DNA of 64,000 nucleotides from Rosa chinensis (lineage: Eukaryota; Streptophyta; Magnoliopsida; Rosales; Rosaceae). The translations under genes and the position numbers were made by a program. The stretch lies in NCBI RefSeq assembly GCF_002994745.2, contig NC_037092.1:75959824-76023823 (forward strand), in the 5' to 3' direction. Within the stretch, counting starts at the first letter, position 1. Each line of letters begins with the position of its first letter. The notes under the pieces are model-generated. The model was not told the origin of the DNA and searched no databases. It worked only from the letters and a program-made list of their open reading frames with translations. Positions 46,012 to 57,838 of the stretch are shown here, piece by piece.

Positions 46012-47786
46012 TTTTTTTTTAATCAAAAGAGGTCAGATATATTAATATTCAGCAAGCAGTATCAGAAACGACACACCCCAAAGGGGCCAACAGAAAAAGT
46101 TGTCCTTTAGGACATATAAATAACCTATTCTAAAAATAGAACCTCGCACTCCCAGGTACACCCACCTTTTAAGGACTAATAAGCACCTTTATTCTCAAAA
46201 TCTAGTAAACTCAGAAGCAAAGAAATATAAAAGTAACAACCGAGCAAACTAGATTCTGCGACCTATGGAAATTTAAACAATACTAGTTGAGGATGACGCT
46301 CCAACATCCCCAATAATGCCAACACCTGCCGGCAACTGCACCATGTATTCAGAGGTACTGCTGATCACTTTTTCCTCAAGAACTGGACCATTACGATCGT
46401 TTTCCCGAAGTTTCCACTTCTTAGACTTCCTACCCTGGAATTCATTCTCTATAACTTTTGCACACTTCGGCCTGTTCTTGTTTCCCTTTGGTCTACCCAA
46501 TTTCTTCTTCCTTGGTGAAACAATCAGCTATCCATTCTTATGTTGCAAGACAAGCTGCATCCCATCGTCAACTTGGAGTAAAGGTTCAGTGTTAGACACA
46601 CATCTCTTGCCCAACCGTCCCAGCCCTTCCATAGCCTTACACTTAGTTCTTAAAACAGGATACATATGAGTTGAAGCGACCATCACCCCTGTATCCTTAC
46701 CCTTATCCATGCACGGTGGTTTGATAACAGCAACCGAGAGTGTCTTCTCCACTATTTCCAGAGGAGGTTGACTAGCTTGCTTTGTCTAAGTTTCTAAAAA
46801 CGCAGTTAGGTTAAAATCTGAGAACATCGAAGGGAAAACCTTAACACTACCAGACAACGAGGGTTGATGTTGTGGAACAGCTTCCACTATCGCTGGCCCC
46901 CTACTACCTGTTTCGGTTCAATCACCATCGCCCTCTGAACCTGCAAGTCATCCCCATCAGGCCGAGGACCACTTTCCCCATCCGTCAATGATAGCCCAAC
47001 CATCGCTGTAGCCTGGACCTGAGCCATGATCTCATCTCTCTCCTTAGTCAACCAGACATCACATCCTGCCTCTCCATGCATGAACAAGCCACAACTCCGA
47101 CAAAACCCTCTGACATTTTCAAAGTTGAACTACAGTTCAAGCGCCACCGTCGCTGAAAACTCAAAAAGCATCCAAACCCTAATCCGCCTTCAAACATCAA
47201 AGACTAAATGGATCCTTTGCTCTGCCTCCTTCCGATATAGAGCGTTCTGATCGAAGGGAATCACACGGCCCAGAGCAGATCCCAGCAAGTTCGGTGCAGC
47301 CTTTTTTCTGAGACCCACCGAAAGTCCCTTAACTGCAACCCATGCTTCCACCAGATTCAGAGGAACCTCATGCAACGGACCAATATCGTCATAACTGCCA
47401 AGCACCACCATCGTATCTCTATAGAACCAAGGTCCTCCAAGCATGCATGATCTTGTTTCTTTTAGCCTCACGGTCAAATTGAAACACAAAACGCTCTCCC
47501 ACTTCATGAATCGTCAGTCCAGATTTCATACGCCAAATCGTAGGTATAGTACCTATGAACCCCGGAAGCTTGCTCTTCAGGCCAAGCAGTCGACCCACCA
47601 AATACCAACGATCAGTCTGCAGCACCGCAAGTCCCACCGAACCCAAGGATACCCACGCCGTGTCTACCAGATGAAGATCATCGAGGTTGCTCTCCACCAA
47701 GTGAGCCATATGTCGCAGGAAAATCTTGGAATTTTACTCGAGGAGGTATCGAGGAAACCCTAGCAGACGGCTAGGTCAGTTTTTCT
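46012..47786 (-). mobile_element. ORF1-only LINE derivative, 1.78 kb, with 18-bp TSD
   Basis: The TSD 'tttgtacctttatacctt' (45994-46011) matches 47787-47804 at 17 of 18 positions. The minus-strand element starts about 80 bp before an ATG at 47709, contains an ORF1/gag-like region, and ends in a 3' tail and A run. There is no endonuclease, RT or RNase H between ORF1 and the tail, so it is non-autonomous. Confidence 0.8.
46273..47709 (-). pseudogene. LINE ORF1 (DUF4283 plus zinc knuckle) relic
   Basis: From the ATG at 47709 ('MAHLVESNLDDLHL') the DUF4283-type domain runs through 'VGRLLGLK', and after a frameshift near 47425-47440 through 'GGPWFYRDTMVVLG', 'EVPLNLVEAWVAVKGL' and 'LGSALGRVIPFDQNA'. 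A CCHC-like knuckle ('CGLFMHGEAGC') lies near 47060-47100. A basic C-terminal part ('LGRPKGNKNRPKC') ends at 46273. At least two frame breaks and several stops make it non-functional. In intact LINEs this protein binds the element RNA. Confidence 0.75.
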
Positions 47787-47804
47787 TTTGTACATTTATA
47801 CCTT

Positions 47805-50062
47805 GCGAATGTAATCAGGCAACATATAAATTAATTAAAAAAGCGCATTTTTTTCCTACATTTAGAGAAGTTTTATATACACATCCTCAATCACTTAATG
47901 CACACCCCCTATATTTTTTTGTCATCAAACTTCCATCTATACCCCTACTCATTAATAAATAAATAAAAACAAAAACAAAGAAGAGTCCACAAAAATAAAA
48001 TAAGAATTATATGCTTTATATATCAAAATATTAGTTAAATATTTCTTATAGGTTAAATTCTCTCATCGTCTTCATAATACAATCGACGTCTCTTTAAAAT
48101 CATACGTATAAAGCCAAATTGGTTGAAACATATTGAAAGAAGTTATAAAACCATCAAATATATCTTGGATACATGAATACATTATGATCAATCACTTTGT
48201 TTGCAAAACGACCACCATGACTCAATCTTCTAGTGATATATCAACCTCATTCATTTAGGGATGTGGGAAAGAAGAAAGGCAATTAGTACTTACCATATTG
48301 ATATGTGCCGAAACTAATTAGCAACTAATTCCACTATAAAACAAAAAAGAATGTATTAAATAAAAATTAATGATACATAGCCGACTTTTTTTTTTCTTAA
48401 GTTTTTCTCATTTATTTATTTAATGAGGAGGGGCATAGATGGACCTTTGATGAAAAAATGAGACAAAAAAATATAAGGGATGTGCATTAAGTAATTGAGA
48501 TGGTGTATTTAAAATTTCTCTTTAATGACTGGGTTTCTCTTTAATGACTGGGTTGAGTATGAACTTGGTTGTCCGATGTACAAATATTGGATGTATTATA
48601 ATTTTCTATCAATAAATTTATTTTCGTTTGGCCAAAAAAAAAAAATTATAAGCCCAAATCATGATTACACCTACAAACATTGCATCTAATCGAAAAACAT
48701 TGAATCTAGTGATCCGAAAGCCCAAAGTAAGAATGACGTTAAACCTAGGATTCAGTGCACCGACGTACACTTGCACCGATATAAATGGATGGTTAGATTA
48801 TATTAAATACACTCTTAGGTTATTAATAAAAATATTAATTATAAATATCAAGAGTCGAGATCATCTTATAAGTGTTGGGTCATTTGCACCATCGGTGCAT
48901 AGAATAATTTCCAGTTAAACCTAATTATTTGTCTTTTGCGACCATGAAAATCGATTTGCGTGAGATCTAATCATCCTAATCTAAATCAGTTCTCTATTGT
49001 CGCTATCTTTTTGTTCCAAAGTCGAAGAGTCTTAAACTAATTTATCTTTTCATCCTCCTATTTTTATTGGTCATATACTCATAGAGCGTCATAGGAATCT
49101 GACTATTGACTCATAGGATATCAAACTACTAATTAATTCCATATACGAAGAAAAGAAGGGAGTTCTTTATTTTCATTAATTTGAAAACATAATTTTGCTT
49201 CAATATGTGTATATTGAGTAATATCTAAATTTTGATTTTTAGATTATAGTAATTAAAAAATAATTACGAAGATATACCCTAATGCACCCGTATATCTAAA
49301 TAACTGAAATGTACCCGTACCAAATTCCAGTAATGGAACGACCCGTGGTCTAGGTAACACTGATCTCAAGTGATCCATAACGCATAATAACAAAACCTAA
49401 CAAACTTGATCCAAATGAGTTTATATTTGATGAAGATAGTTAAAAGGCATCTAAAGATATCGCAATAAAATTCTTTAAATTAGAAATAGATCCAGAAGGA
49501 AATAAAAATCTATAGAAAGGGTGATTCTCAATCTGAACATGACTCATATGATTCTTCTATGTTCTATCAGAACTCATTTGGCGATGGGTGATTTTTTCAA
49601 GGATTTTTTTTTTTTTTTCATAGGAGTGTTCTTTTTTTTTTTTTTTTTTAGGAGCACCGTTTGGTGCTGTTCTGAACTCACTCAACAGCCCCATTCATCC
49701 AAAATCAACAAACGAACGTTTCAACTACAAACCAACTAATTTAAATTTCAAGAAAAGAATTAAACGCACCCATAATGTATGAAAAATACTATTCTAATAT
49801 ATAGATTAAAAAATTGATCAAGAAAGTAAAAGAGAGATTCAAAAAACCTGGTTCTGAAACCTTGAGATGCAAACCACTCATGAAACTTACAAGATGTAGG
49901 ATCCCCTTTAGCAAAAGATATGTCATCTGTTAAAAATACATGCAAGAACAGGGAGAAAGGGAAGACTTATTTTGTTACAAGACTTCTTGTATTTATAGAA
50001 TTCTTAGGAGTATTTCCAACAGATTTGCTAAACATTATTTTAACTTATAATATAATAATTTT
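47805..50062. other. Intergenic, unassigned
   Basis: No gene is visible. Motif 'tgcaccgat' occurs near 48774 and, inverted ('atcggtgca'), near 48891, suggesting a small MITE of about 150 bp whose borders I cannot fix. Poly-T runs occur at about 49602-49618 and 49632-49650. Confidence 0.4.
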
Positions 50063-50888
50063 GAGCTAAATTTATTTACCTCGAACTTTACAATCAAAAT
50101 CGTTTGCGCCCAATCCCATAGACAATTAGATCACATATGTTCCTTGTATTCTCTAATTTGATCAATCACAGCCGACTCTTAACAAATCCATCAATTTCTT
50201 CATGAATTGCCGTAGCGAGCACACTTAAACTAGTTTTTGATAATGTGTCACCCAAGAAACACACAATTTAAGTGGTTGATGGCTACAAACCCTAAATTGT
50301 CTTCGTGGTGGACGGGCGTGACCCATATGTAAGTGGGCCTTGGTTAATTTGATCCATATGCATATGGGACTCAATCCCGTTGAGTAATGGCTTTGGACTT
50401 TTTAAATTTTAAATTTTTATTTTGTAAGAACCCCTTTTCTTATAGAGAAGGAGTTCGACGTTACTGAAGTTTGAGAAATATCACTAAAGATACATGCATA
50501 TCCTATATCCTGTGTCATTAGATTTTAACCATGGGTTTTATAGGGTAGTTTTGGATGAGCTTCATTGTTTTCAAAAAAGTTGAATTGTTTAGGTAATGAC
50601 TATTCTATTAGCCCCATATGGATGGGTCGTTATATTTAATATCATTGATCAATAAATGAGTTGACATGATTGTAGAATTTGTTTTTTTTTTAAAAAAAAA
50701 TTGTCAACTAATTCTACAATCATGTCATCTTATTTATTGATCAACGATATTAAATATAATGACCCATCCTTGTGGTTATGATTGATGGTTATGATCGATC
50801 AAATTAGAGAGTATAAGAGCATATGCGATGAAATTAAAAAAATAAAGGCACAAATGATTTTAGGTGTAAAGGTTAGGAATTTAACTCA
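50063..50888. mobile_element. Foldback MITE copy C, split by an insertion
   Basis: Left half (50063-50270) and right half (about 50785-50888) align with the two ends of copy B ('gagctaaatttatttacct', 'aggtgtaaagg'). About 510 bp of unrelated sequence, including the hairpin at 50620-50769, lies between. Confidence 0.6.
50620..50769. repeat. Long hairpin, about 60-bp arms
   Basis: Left arm 50620-50680 and right arm 50710-50769 are reverse complements with few mismatches, starting 'ggatgggtcgttatattta' and ending 'taaatataatgacccatcc'. The loop is a T/A run. It is the terminal-type structure of a foldback MITE and could yield a dsRNA. Confidence 0.8.
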
Positions 50889-51061
50889 GTGATTTCTCTT
50901 AATTTTCACTCCAATAGATTACTTAATAAATTTAATAGTTTTTTTTTCAATGACTAGTCATAAACAATAATATATTAAAATTTAGCTAAATTTTAAGTAA
51001 TATTATTGAAATGAAGGGTCTAGTCCGAATGGATAAGGGTACAGATGAGCTTGGGTAACAG

Positions 51062-51114
<53 letters not shown>

Positions 51115-52752
51115 GATAAGGGTACAAAGGAGCTTGGGTAACAGAAGGGAGGGAGAGAGAGTTGCCAGTAGCAGTTTTTATAATTTTTTTTTTTTTTTTT
51201 GAGAGGGAGAGGGAGAGAGTTGCCGGTAGCAGTATTTATCATTTTTGTTATTTTTAGTTTCAGATTGCTAAGGTGGGTAGATTAATTTAACATAAGACAT
51301 TTTGTGGTACCTAAACTATCAGAAGACACATGTAAATGACATTTTTTTTTATCATTTTCCATTTTCAAAAATGCTTAGCTAAAATAGCTTTTAGAAATAT
51401 ATTTGAATAAAATAAAAAAAATTATATAAGACCGCTAGAGTTGCTAACTTCCCTTGCTTTGTAAAGGGACAAAAATGTGAACATGTCCTACCCTTGAATT
51501 CTGATTAACTCCATTGATCGATTCTTTTCATTTTGGCAAGTTTCACTCTTTTTTCATTCGAGATAGTGATCATACGATAGTGTTCAACGTATGAATCTTT
51601 CTCTTTTGTTTTCCTACTCGGGTAGAAGTCGATCGGGAGTTGTTGTTTAAATGTTGAATCAACTTTGTTCTGTTCATAGATAGCCAAAACTACTGGATTA
51701 GGGAAAAGCTAATGATGTTGAAATATTTCAATTTTTAGGTAGCTGGCTGCCCATGAATAACTAGACATACACTTGCAAGTTGCTAACTCTATCATATTTG
51801 ATAGGAGCAAACACTTGTGTTCGCAAGTTTAAATATCATTAATTAATCGTGTTTCTTTTATATGATGAGTGTCTCCTTTCACCATCCGTCCATCTTCAAC
51901 CAAATTCTTGCAAGTTGCTAATTGCCCAATATAACGACGTGTTTTACAATGCTTCAGAGTTCAGATTATTGAATCTTCTGATATGTAGGTGAGTTGTGTC
52001 ATATTGATAAGTTATTATTCCAACATTGTAAATGTCATATGTTCAATTCTTACTAACATTTGTAAAGGTGGGGTGAGCTAAGGGTTAAAAAAAAAAAAAA
52101 TACCTCCGATATGTGAACCGATTAGATAATATTGAAAGCATTCACTAATTTATTAGCTCACATATTTGGACTTTCAAGTTTCAATACTCATACATCATTA
52201 TAAAACTTACCTTATGATACACAATTGTACACAAAATAAACATAATTTTGGTTACATCAGAATCATCTATGAGTTGAACCGTTGAAGTCTCAGAATCAAA
52301 TGGAACTAGTTCTTGCTTGTTTAGATATACAAACAAGACTTGTGCTTTAAACTACTCGAGGAAGAAAACCTTAGTTCGATAAAGGCTAGATTCCACAGCC
52401 TCTTTTCTTCTCTTTGAAAAACTTGGTCATTCACACTGTGATGGTCAATGTGGTAACCCCTCTAGAAAATAATCAAAAACCTTGGGAAGCTTACAAAACA
52501 ACCATCGCAATCTTCCTCTCCTCCTATAACGGAAAGCTGCTTTGCTATGCAGCTGTCATAAAAGCATTATCTTTATATCTTAAGAACTTAAAAGGACTAA
52601 TTAAACATTGCAACCCAATATTTAACATGAGTTAATAGCATTTTATCCGAACTAGAGTGTTTCCCGAAGAAATAGTTTTTGTAGCAAACAAGGTATCATC
52701 ACTTGTACAATCTATCCTAAACCCTTAAATTTGAATCTTATGAATTCACACG
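50889..52752. other. Intergenic with duplicated microsatellite block
   Basis: No gene is visible. At 51020-51240 the string 'aatggataagggtaca' and the following 'gagcttgggtaacag' occur twice, and 'gagagttgcc(a/g)gtagcagt' occurs twice, around an (AG)n tract (about 51066-51111). The remainder is AT-rich. Confidence 0.5.
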
Positions 52753-52761
52753 ATTTGAATA

Positions 52762-53037
52762 AAAATAATGCTAGGTGAATCAACTTTTTGGGTACTACAT
52801 GTATCTTTTTGGATACTAAATGTATCCTATCTTATGTGGCACAACCACATCAATTAATGAAATTATGTGATAAGTTGAACTTTCTGCTATATCAGTTGCC
52901 ACATAAGATGGGATGCATGTGACACAGCCAAGTCAATTACTGAAATTTTGTGATAGGTTGAACTTTCTGCTATATCAGCTGCCACATAAGTTGAGATGCA
53001 GGTGGCACCCTAAAAGGTGGTTCACCTAATATTACTC
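52762..53037. mobile_element. Mutator-like MITE, 276 bp, relative of 2691-3607
   Basis: A 9-bp TSD 'tttgaataa' is at 52753-52761 and 53038-53046. The ends 'aaataatgctaggtgaatc' and (reverse complement) 'gagtaatattaggtgaacc' match those of the 917-bp element at 2691-3607. Internally a block of about 75 bp ('ttgaactttctgctatatca' core) is tandemly duplicated. Confidence 0.75.
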
Positions 53038-53116
53038 TTTGAATAAAATTTTATTTTATTTTAAATAATTTTTTTTTAATTTTTAGATAATAATGCATTG
53101 TGTAAACAACTCTATA

Positions 53117-53565
53117 CCTTTGGCCTCATTTGCACAACGGAAGGGAAATCAATTCCTTTGTCTTTCCAATTCCTATCAGGTTTCATTTCCTATCTTTGGT
53201 AAAGCAGGGAAAACATTTAGAAATGACCATTTGATTTCGTTTCTAGTGTTTGGTTGTTGCAGGAAAGGAAAGCAAAAATATATCAATGTTTCAATAATAA
53301 TCTTGTATTTTAAAAATAAAAATAACATCATGGAAATTTAAAAGTAGATCAATTTTTGCTATAGCACATATGAGCAGGGATATTGTAGTCCAAAATTTTT
53401 GTAATAAATGTTGGGAAAGGAGAAAAGAAAATTAATCCTATAGGGCCTGAAAGGGTTGATCTTCCCCCTATTATCCTATCTATCACCTTGTGCCTACCAA
53501 GTAAAGGAAATGAATGACTTTTCTTTCCTAATTTCTCAAATCCATGAACTAAACATGACCAAAGA
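53117..53565. mobile_element. Possible hAT-like MITE, about 450 bp
   Basis: Ends 'ctttggcctcatttgcac' and (reverse complement) 'ctttggtcatgtttagttc' are inverted and resemble the ends at 11617-11719. Subterminal 'ttcctttgtctttcc' motifs recur. No TSD was read. Confidence 0.4.
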
Positions 53566-54846
53566 ATAAAGCATGTAAAGCATAATTAACTTTGACTTCA
53601 TTATGAGGAAATGAGTCACAATAAAGAGAAGCCAAAGAGAGTTTCACATTCTCTTACAAAGCTTTTGTTATGATCAAAACCCAATTCATTCTCGCCCAAA
53701 AAAAAAAAAAAAACCCCCAATTCATGAATCATGATGGTACCATAAGTGCATGAGAGGCTTGCACCTTTATTATTATTATTTTTTTTTTTCACAAAGCATA
53801 TTGTATCAAAGCAAACTAGAACGATGTTCTATGTAGATCTTGGTAAGTAAAGCAAAGAATATCTACCTAGCTTTTCTAGCAGTAGCACCTCTTTCCTAAG
53901 AAAGGCGCTCCTTTTATAATTGATGGAGATAAGAATCCAACTTTGAGGCGCCTAGACACAACATATAGAACTGACCTCACACCCTTGATCACATAACATT
54001 GAGATGGCTGAGATAGTACCAACTTGGGTTGGGATGACCTCACACCCAACAGTTGCTGCCTCCTCCAAGGCTCCAACATAAGGAACTGCAGAGTAATGAG
54101 ATTGGACCTTACCACACAACCTTGGCCAGTTGGACCCTATCCCTAAGTTTGACACTTCCCTCAAGTTTTTGTAATTTAAAAAAAAAAAAAATTGAATAAT
54201 TCTCCTCTAAATTTTTTTTTTTTTTTTGAAATAGAAGTTGAATTCATTAGAACAACAGCCAATAGGTTAGAGTCTACTATAACTTACATAAATAAAACTC
54301 AGCAAGAAAATCCGAACTAAACTATCTAAGCTAAAGCAGATTATTAAAAGGACTAAATATTTGTTACTCCTTGTACTGTGCATCATTAAACAGTTCAGTC
54401 CAAAATTTTTAAATTAAACATGTTAGTCCTTATTCTCTCTAATTCTCAAACAATAGGTCTCAAAATGACTATTTTACCCCTTACTCTCTTTTTTAATTTT
54501 CCTCTCTCTTTTTCATTTATTTATTTATTTTTCTCCTTCTTCTCCTCTCTCTCTCTCTCTACCAAGCCACCCTCCGCCGTCTCTGCACCTCCTCCGTCTT
54601 CAGCCTCCACCCCTCCCAACCTCGTCTCCTGCTCCAAGTGCCCCTCCCTCTCCCACTCCGACTGACTCCCCCTCTCCATTCTTCTGCACGCCTTGCTCCT
54701 CGGGCAACCCCAAATTCGTGCTGCTCTCCTCCGGCCAACCCAGACCCGTCAAGGCTGCAGTTCGCCCAACCGAGGTCTCTGGCTCCTCTAATGGCAGCAA
54801 AATTCCTTGTGTCTCTGGCTCCTCTAATGGCAGTTCGCCCAACCGA
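53566..54846. other. Intergenic with LINE-like tail and short duplication
   Basis: A T-rich run at about 54211-54228 followed by 'gaaatagaagttgaattcat' looks like a minus-strand LINE 3' end (54211-54345), without coding sequence. At 54765-54862 the strings 'gttcgcccaaccgaggtctc' and 'ctctggctcctctaatggca' each occur twice. Open frames of 99-155 aa overlap this on both strands but show no domain. Confidence 0.4.
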
Positions 54847-55189
54847 GGTCTCTGGTTCGCGGAAAGTAAACATCAGGAAAGGAAAGTTGTTCCTTTCCTG
54901 TGTTTGGGATGCAAAAGGAAAGGAAATACTTTCCTGAAGCAAAGGAAAATAAGGGGGAAAATGGTTCCTTCCATACTCCAAAGGAATCACTTTCCCCCAT
55001 TCTTTCATTGCATTTATTACTCTCACAACACATTATTTTATTTCATTAATTACATACTTTTTAACAACTTTTCGGATAACTTTCTTCATATTACCAAACA
55101 TCGGAATGGAAAGTTCTTCAGAAATTTCATTTCCTTTCCCATGGGAAAGACAAAAGAATTACTTTCCTTTCTGCGAACCAAATAAGACC
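54847..55189. mobile_element. hAT-like MITE, about 343 bp
   Basis: Ends 'ggttcgcggaaag' (54855) and, reverse-complemented from the right, 'ggttcgcagaaag' are inverted. Many 'ggaaaggaaa' and 'tttcctttcc' motifs lie inside. No TSD was read. Confidence 0.5.
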
Positions 55190-55300
55190 TAATGGAATGA
55201 TAAATCATTTCAATTAATTTAAAATGAGAATATGAATAGAAACATGTGACTTGTGTCACTATTAATATCTAGAACAGTAAAGTCGAGAGAAATAATGTTA

Positions 55301-56236
55301 GAGCAAGTCCACCGATCTTGCTTTGCCCGGGCTCCAGCTCAGAAAACTGATGTGGTGATCGGACACAAGGAATTTTGGTCTTCCACTGGTGAAAGCTTGC
55401 CCAGCCAATTGTTGGCTTTTCTTAACTGAGGCAAAAAAAAAAGGCAACAGAGTGACTTTTTTCTTGACTGGGTTTGAGGGGCTGCCAGCTCAGCCGAAGG
55501 AAGAACGTGGCTGACGTCATCACCGCAGTGGAGGACGAGACGAGACGCTGAAGGACTACAAATTCTAGGGTTGCTTCGATCTCGGCCTGGGAGCAGCGTC
55601 TGGGCGGGTTGACGCCACGGAGCCCCGGACGAGGTGAGGCGACCTCGGGGGGAGGCCGGGTCCTTGGCCAGAGGACGGAGAAAAATCCGAGTCGGGTCAG
55701 ACGAAACCCGCCAGGTCTGGGGGCGCGCGAGAGAGAGAGAACCGGAGGGGGGGGGGAATAAAAAAAAGAAAAATTTTCGTTCTTTGAAACAAAATAGAAT
55801 TTTTTTTTTTGCTATTTATAGAAAATTTTCAGATTTCAAAAATTCATAATAAATTCATACAAACTCTGAATATTACATTCCATGTATGCACGAGATCGTA
55901 TCGACGAGCTCTACAACTTTCATGAAGGAAGTTTCCCCAAATTCCTAACGTATAAAAAGTCAATTTTCACGACCCCCTAAATAACGTTCGTTTCGAAAAT
56001 AAAAATCGATTAGAAACCTAATTTCTTGTACAACGACTAAATAACGTTGTATTTTACTTATTCCTAGTTTCGAAAATGAACAGTAAAAGTGGATGAACAG
56101 TGAAAGATGAACAGTCTTGACTAGTCAAGAAAAAAACGAGTGTAAACCCATGTCCAGTGGCAGTGAACAGTATCTTGACTGGTCGAATTCTTGACTTCTC
56201 GACCTTGACATTTCTTGACTACGGGTGAACTTGCTC
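55301..56236. mobile_element. Non-autonomous DNA element with GAGCAAGT ends, 936 bp
   Basis: Left end 'gagcaagtccacc' and right end (reverse complement) 'gagcaagttcaccc' are inverted. 'tta' on both sides (55298-55300 and 56237-56239) fits a 3-bp TSD of the PIF/Harbinger type. The interior is GC-rich at 55480-55750 and contains sequence related to 225-325 of the window. 'cttgac' motifs cluster at 56115-56220. No transposase is encoded. Confidence 0.6.
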
Positions 56237-56253
56237 TTATAAAACAAATAATG

Positions 56254-57258
56254 TTTTTTTTTTTTTTTTTGAGGAGCAAAAACAAAAATTACAACCGAAA
56301 CTAAAAGAATCAAAGTTGAAAGCAGAAAGGGCTGAAAGGGGGAGTCTTCCCTTCCAAGTAGTAGGAGTCTTCAAAAGGTGACCTTGATTCGCCATCGCAT
56401 CAGCCAAAATATTTGCCTCCCGAGGGATGAAAGCAAAGACAATGTGCTCAAAATTGGTAGAAAGGTTAGCGATATCTCTGGCAAGAGTACGAAGCCTCCA
56501 CGGAGTGGCACACTTGTTATTGACAACGTCAATCAGAAGCTTGGAATCACCTTCAGCAAAAATCTTCCTACATCTAAGGAGAAGGGCATGATAGAGTCCA
56601 TCACGAAGGGCATTTCCTTCCGTAACAGGAACTGAAGAGATGCCAATATTTCTGGACCCGGCAAAAATAGGGTTACCATGCTCATCTCGAAGGACAAAAC
56701 CTGCAGCAGCGCTTTTGTTTCCAACGACGGAACCATCAAAGTTTAGCTTCTAGAAACCAGGAGAAGGAGGTTTCCATTTAATGTCTGAACGTCGAGGCCG
56801 AAGAACCGGAGGGGAGGCCGAATCTGAAGAAGCAGTTGAAATGGACACCGAGTTGGCGCATCTGAAATCTTTAGCAATTGCCGCAGAGGAGAAGACCACT
56901 GAGGCAGGGGAGAAGACTGTCTGCCGAAAGACGAGGTTGTTTCTTGCCTCCCAAATTTTCCAGCAAATCAGAACACAATTTTCAGTAGAAATATTTTCAT
57001 ATCCAATGTCGAACCAAGAAGAAAACCAATCATCAAATGTATTAAAACCAAGAGAAGAGATCCCAGCTGTCCTCCAAACATCCGAAGCATAGGGGCAAGA
57101 GAAAAAAAGGTGGTTTAGATCCTCAACCCCTACACTGCAGAACGGACAAGCAGTATCAAAATTAGCATTAAATCTAGCTATTCGTTCTCTAGTTCGTAAT
57201 CTTTTCCTTGTCAAGAGCCAAGCAAAGAGTTTTGCTTTTGGCGGGATGTTCAATTTCC
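56254..57258 (-). mobile_element. 5'-truncated L1-type LINE: zf-RVT and RNase H, with 15-bp TSD
   Basis: The TSD 'ataaaacaaataatg' is at 56239-56253 and 57259-57273, with the A-tail (T run, 56254-56270) next to the left copy. The minus strand encodes zf-RVT (57250-56900: 'PPKAKLFAWLLTRKRLRTR', 'CPFC...HLFFSCPYA') and, after a TAG at about 56752, RNase H starting 'KLNFDGSVVGN' to about 56290. Catalytic-type residues D ('NFDGS'), E ('TEGNAL') and D ('EGDSK') are readable. One stop interrupts an otherwise long frame, so it is fairly young. Confidence 0.88.
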
Positions 57259-57666
57259 ATAAAACAAATAATGTTGCAGTGGCTACTAGTAAGATTTTAG
57301 TGTAATTTCTATTCTCAACACATTTTGCTACACTAATCATTTCTATGACTTTAGCAATGCCCTTTTCTTAATCCTAATTCAAATTTTCAAGATAAAACTA
57401 CAATGTTGCACACACAGACTGCATTTTAATTTGTTTTTCGGCCAAGAAATTTTTTTGGCCCCAGTTGGACTTGCAGACAATCTCACAGGAGGTGTTAGAT
57501 TTCCAGTAAGAAAAAAGGGGAAGTGTCATGGTCAGGCTTCAGGGGTCCCAATCAGCCTTCACCAAAGACTACAGTCACCTCACGGGAACCAATCTCAGCA
57601 ACCTCCATATACCCACATCAAATCCAAACAAAACAAGCACCCACCCTTTTTTTTTTTTATTTTTTT

Positions 57667-57674
57667 TATATAAG
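57667..57674 (+). promoter_or_regulatory. Probable TATA box of the TBL gene
   Basis: 'tatataag' lies in a T-rich context 172 bp before the ATG. A start site about 30 bp downstream would give a 5' UTR of about 140 nt carrying the (CT)n tract at 57741-57776, a common plant arrangement. Confidence 0.55.
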
Positions 57675-57736
57675 ACCTCAAGCAGCACCAAAGATTTCAA
57701 CTTTAATTTTAGTAAAATTACAGTAGCTTATAGCTC

Positions 57737-57740
<4 letters not shown>

Positions 57741-57776
<36 letters not shown>
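57741..57776. repeat. (CT)n tract in the presumed TBL 5' UTR
   Basis: About 18 CT units directly upstream of the start codon region. Confidence 0.9.
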
Positions 57777-57782
<6 letters not shown>

Positions 57783-57838
57783 GTTTCTTCTTTTCGACAG
57801 CTTTTGCTTTTCTTCTTCAGCTCCCAATACCCTCTCCA

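Larger units (their letters stand above)
57276..57838. other. Upstream region of the TBL gene
   Basis: Intergenic and promoter sequence with no separate gene. Short open frames near 57431-57726 lack domains. Confidence 0.5.

Noticed and set aside
54559..55185. 155-aa open frames on both strands
   Set aside because: They overlap each other, span short direct duplications and a MITE, and show no domain.
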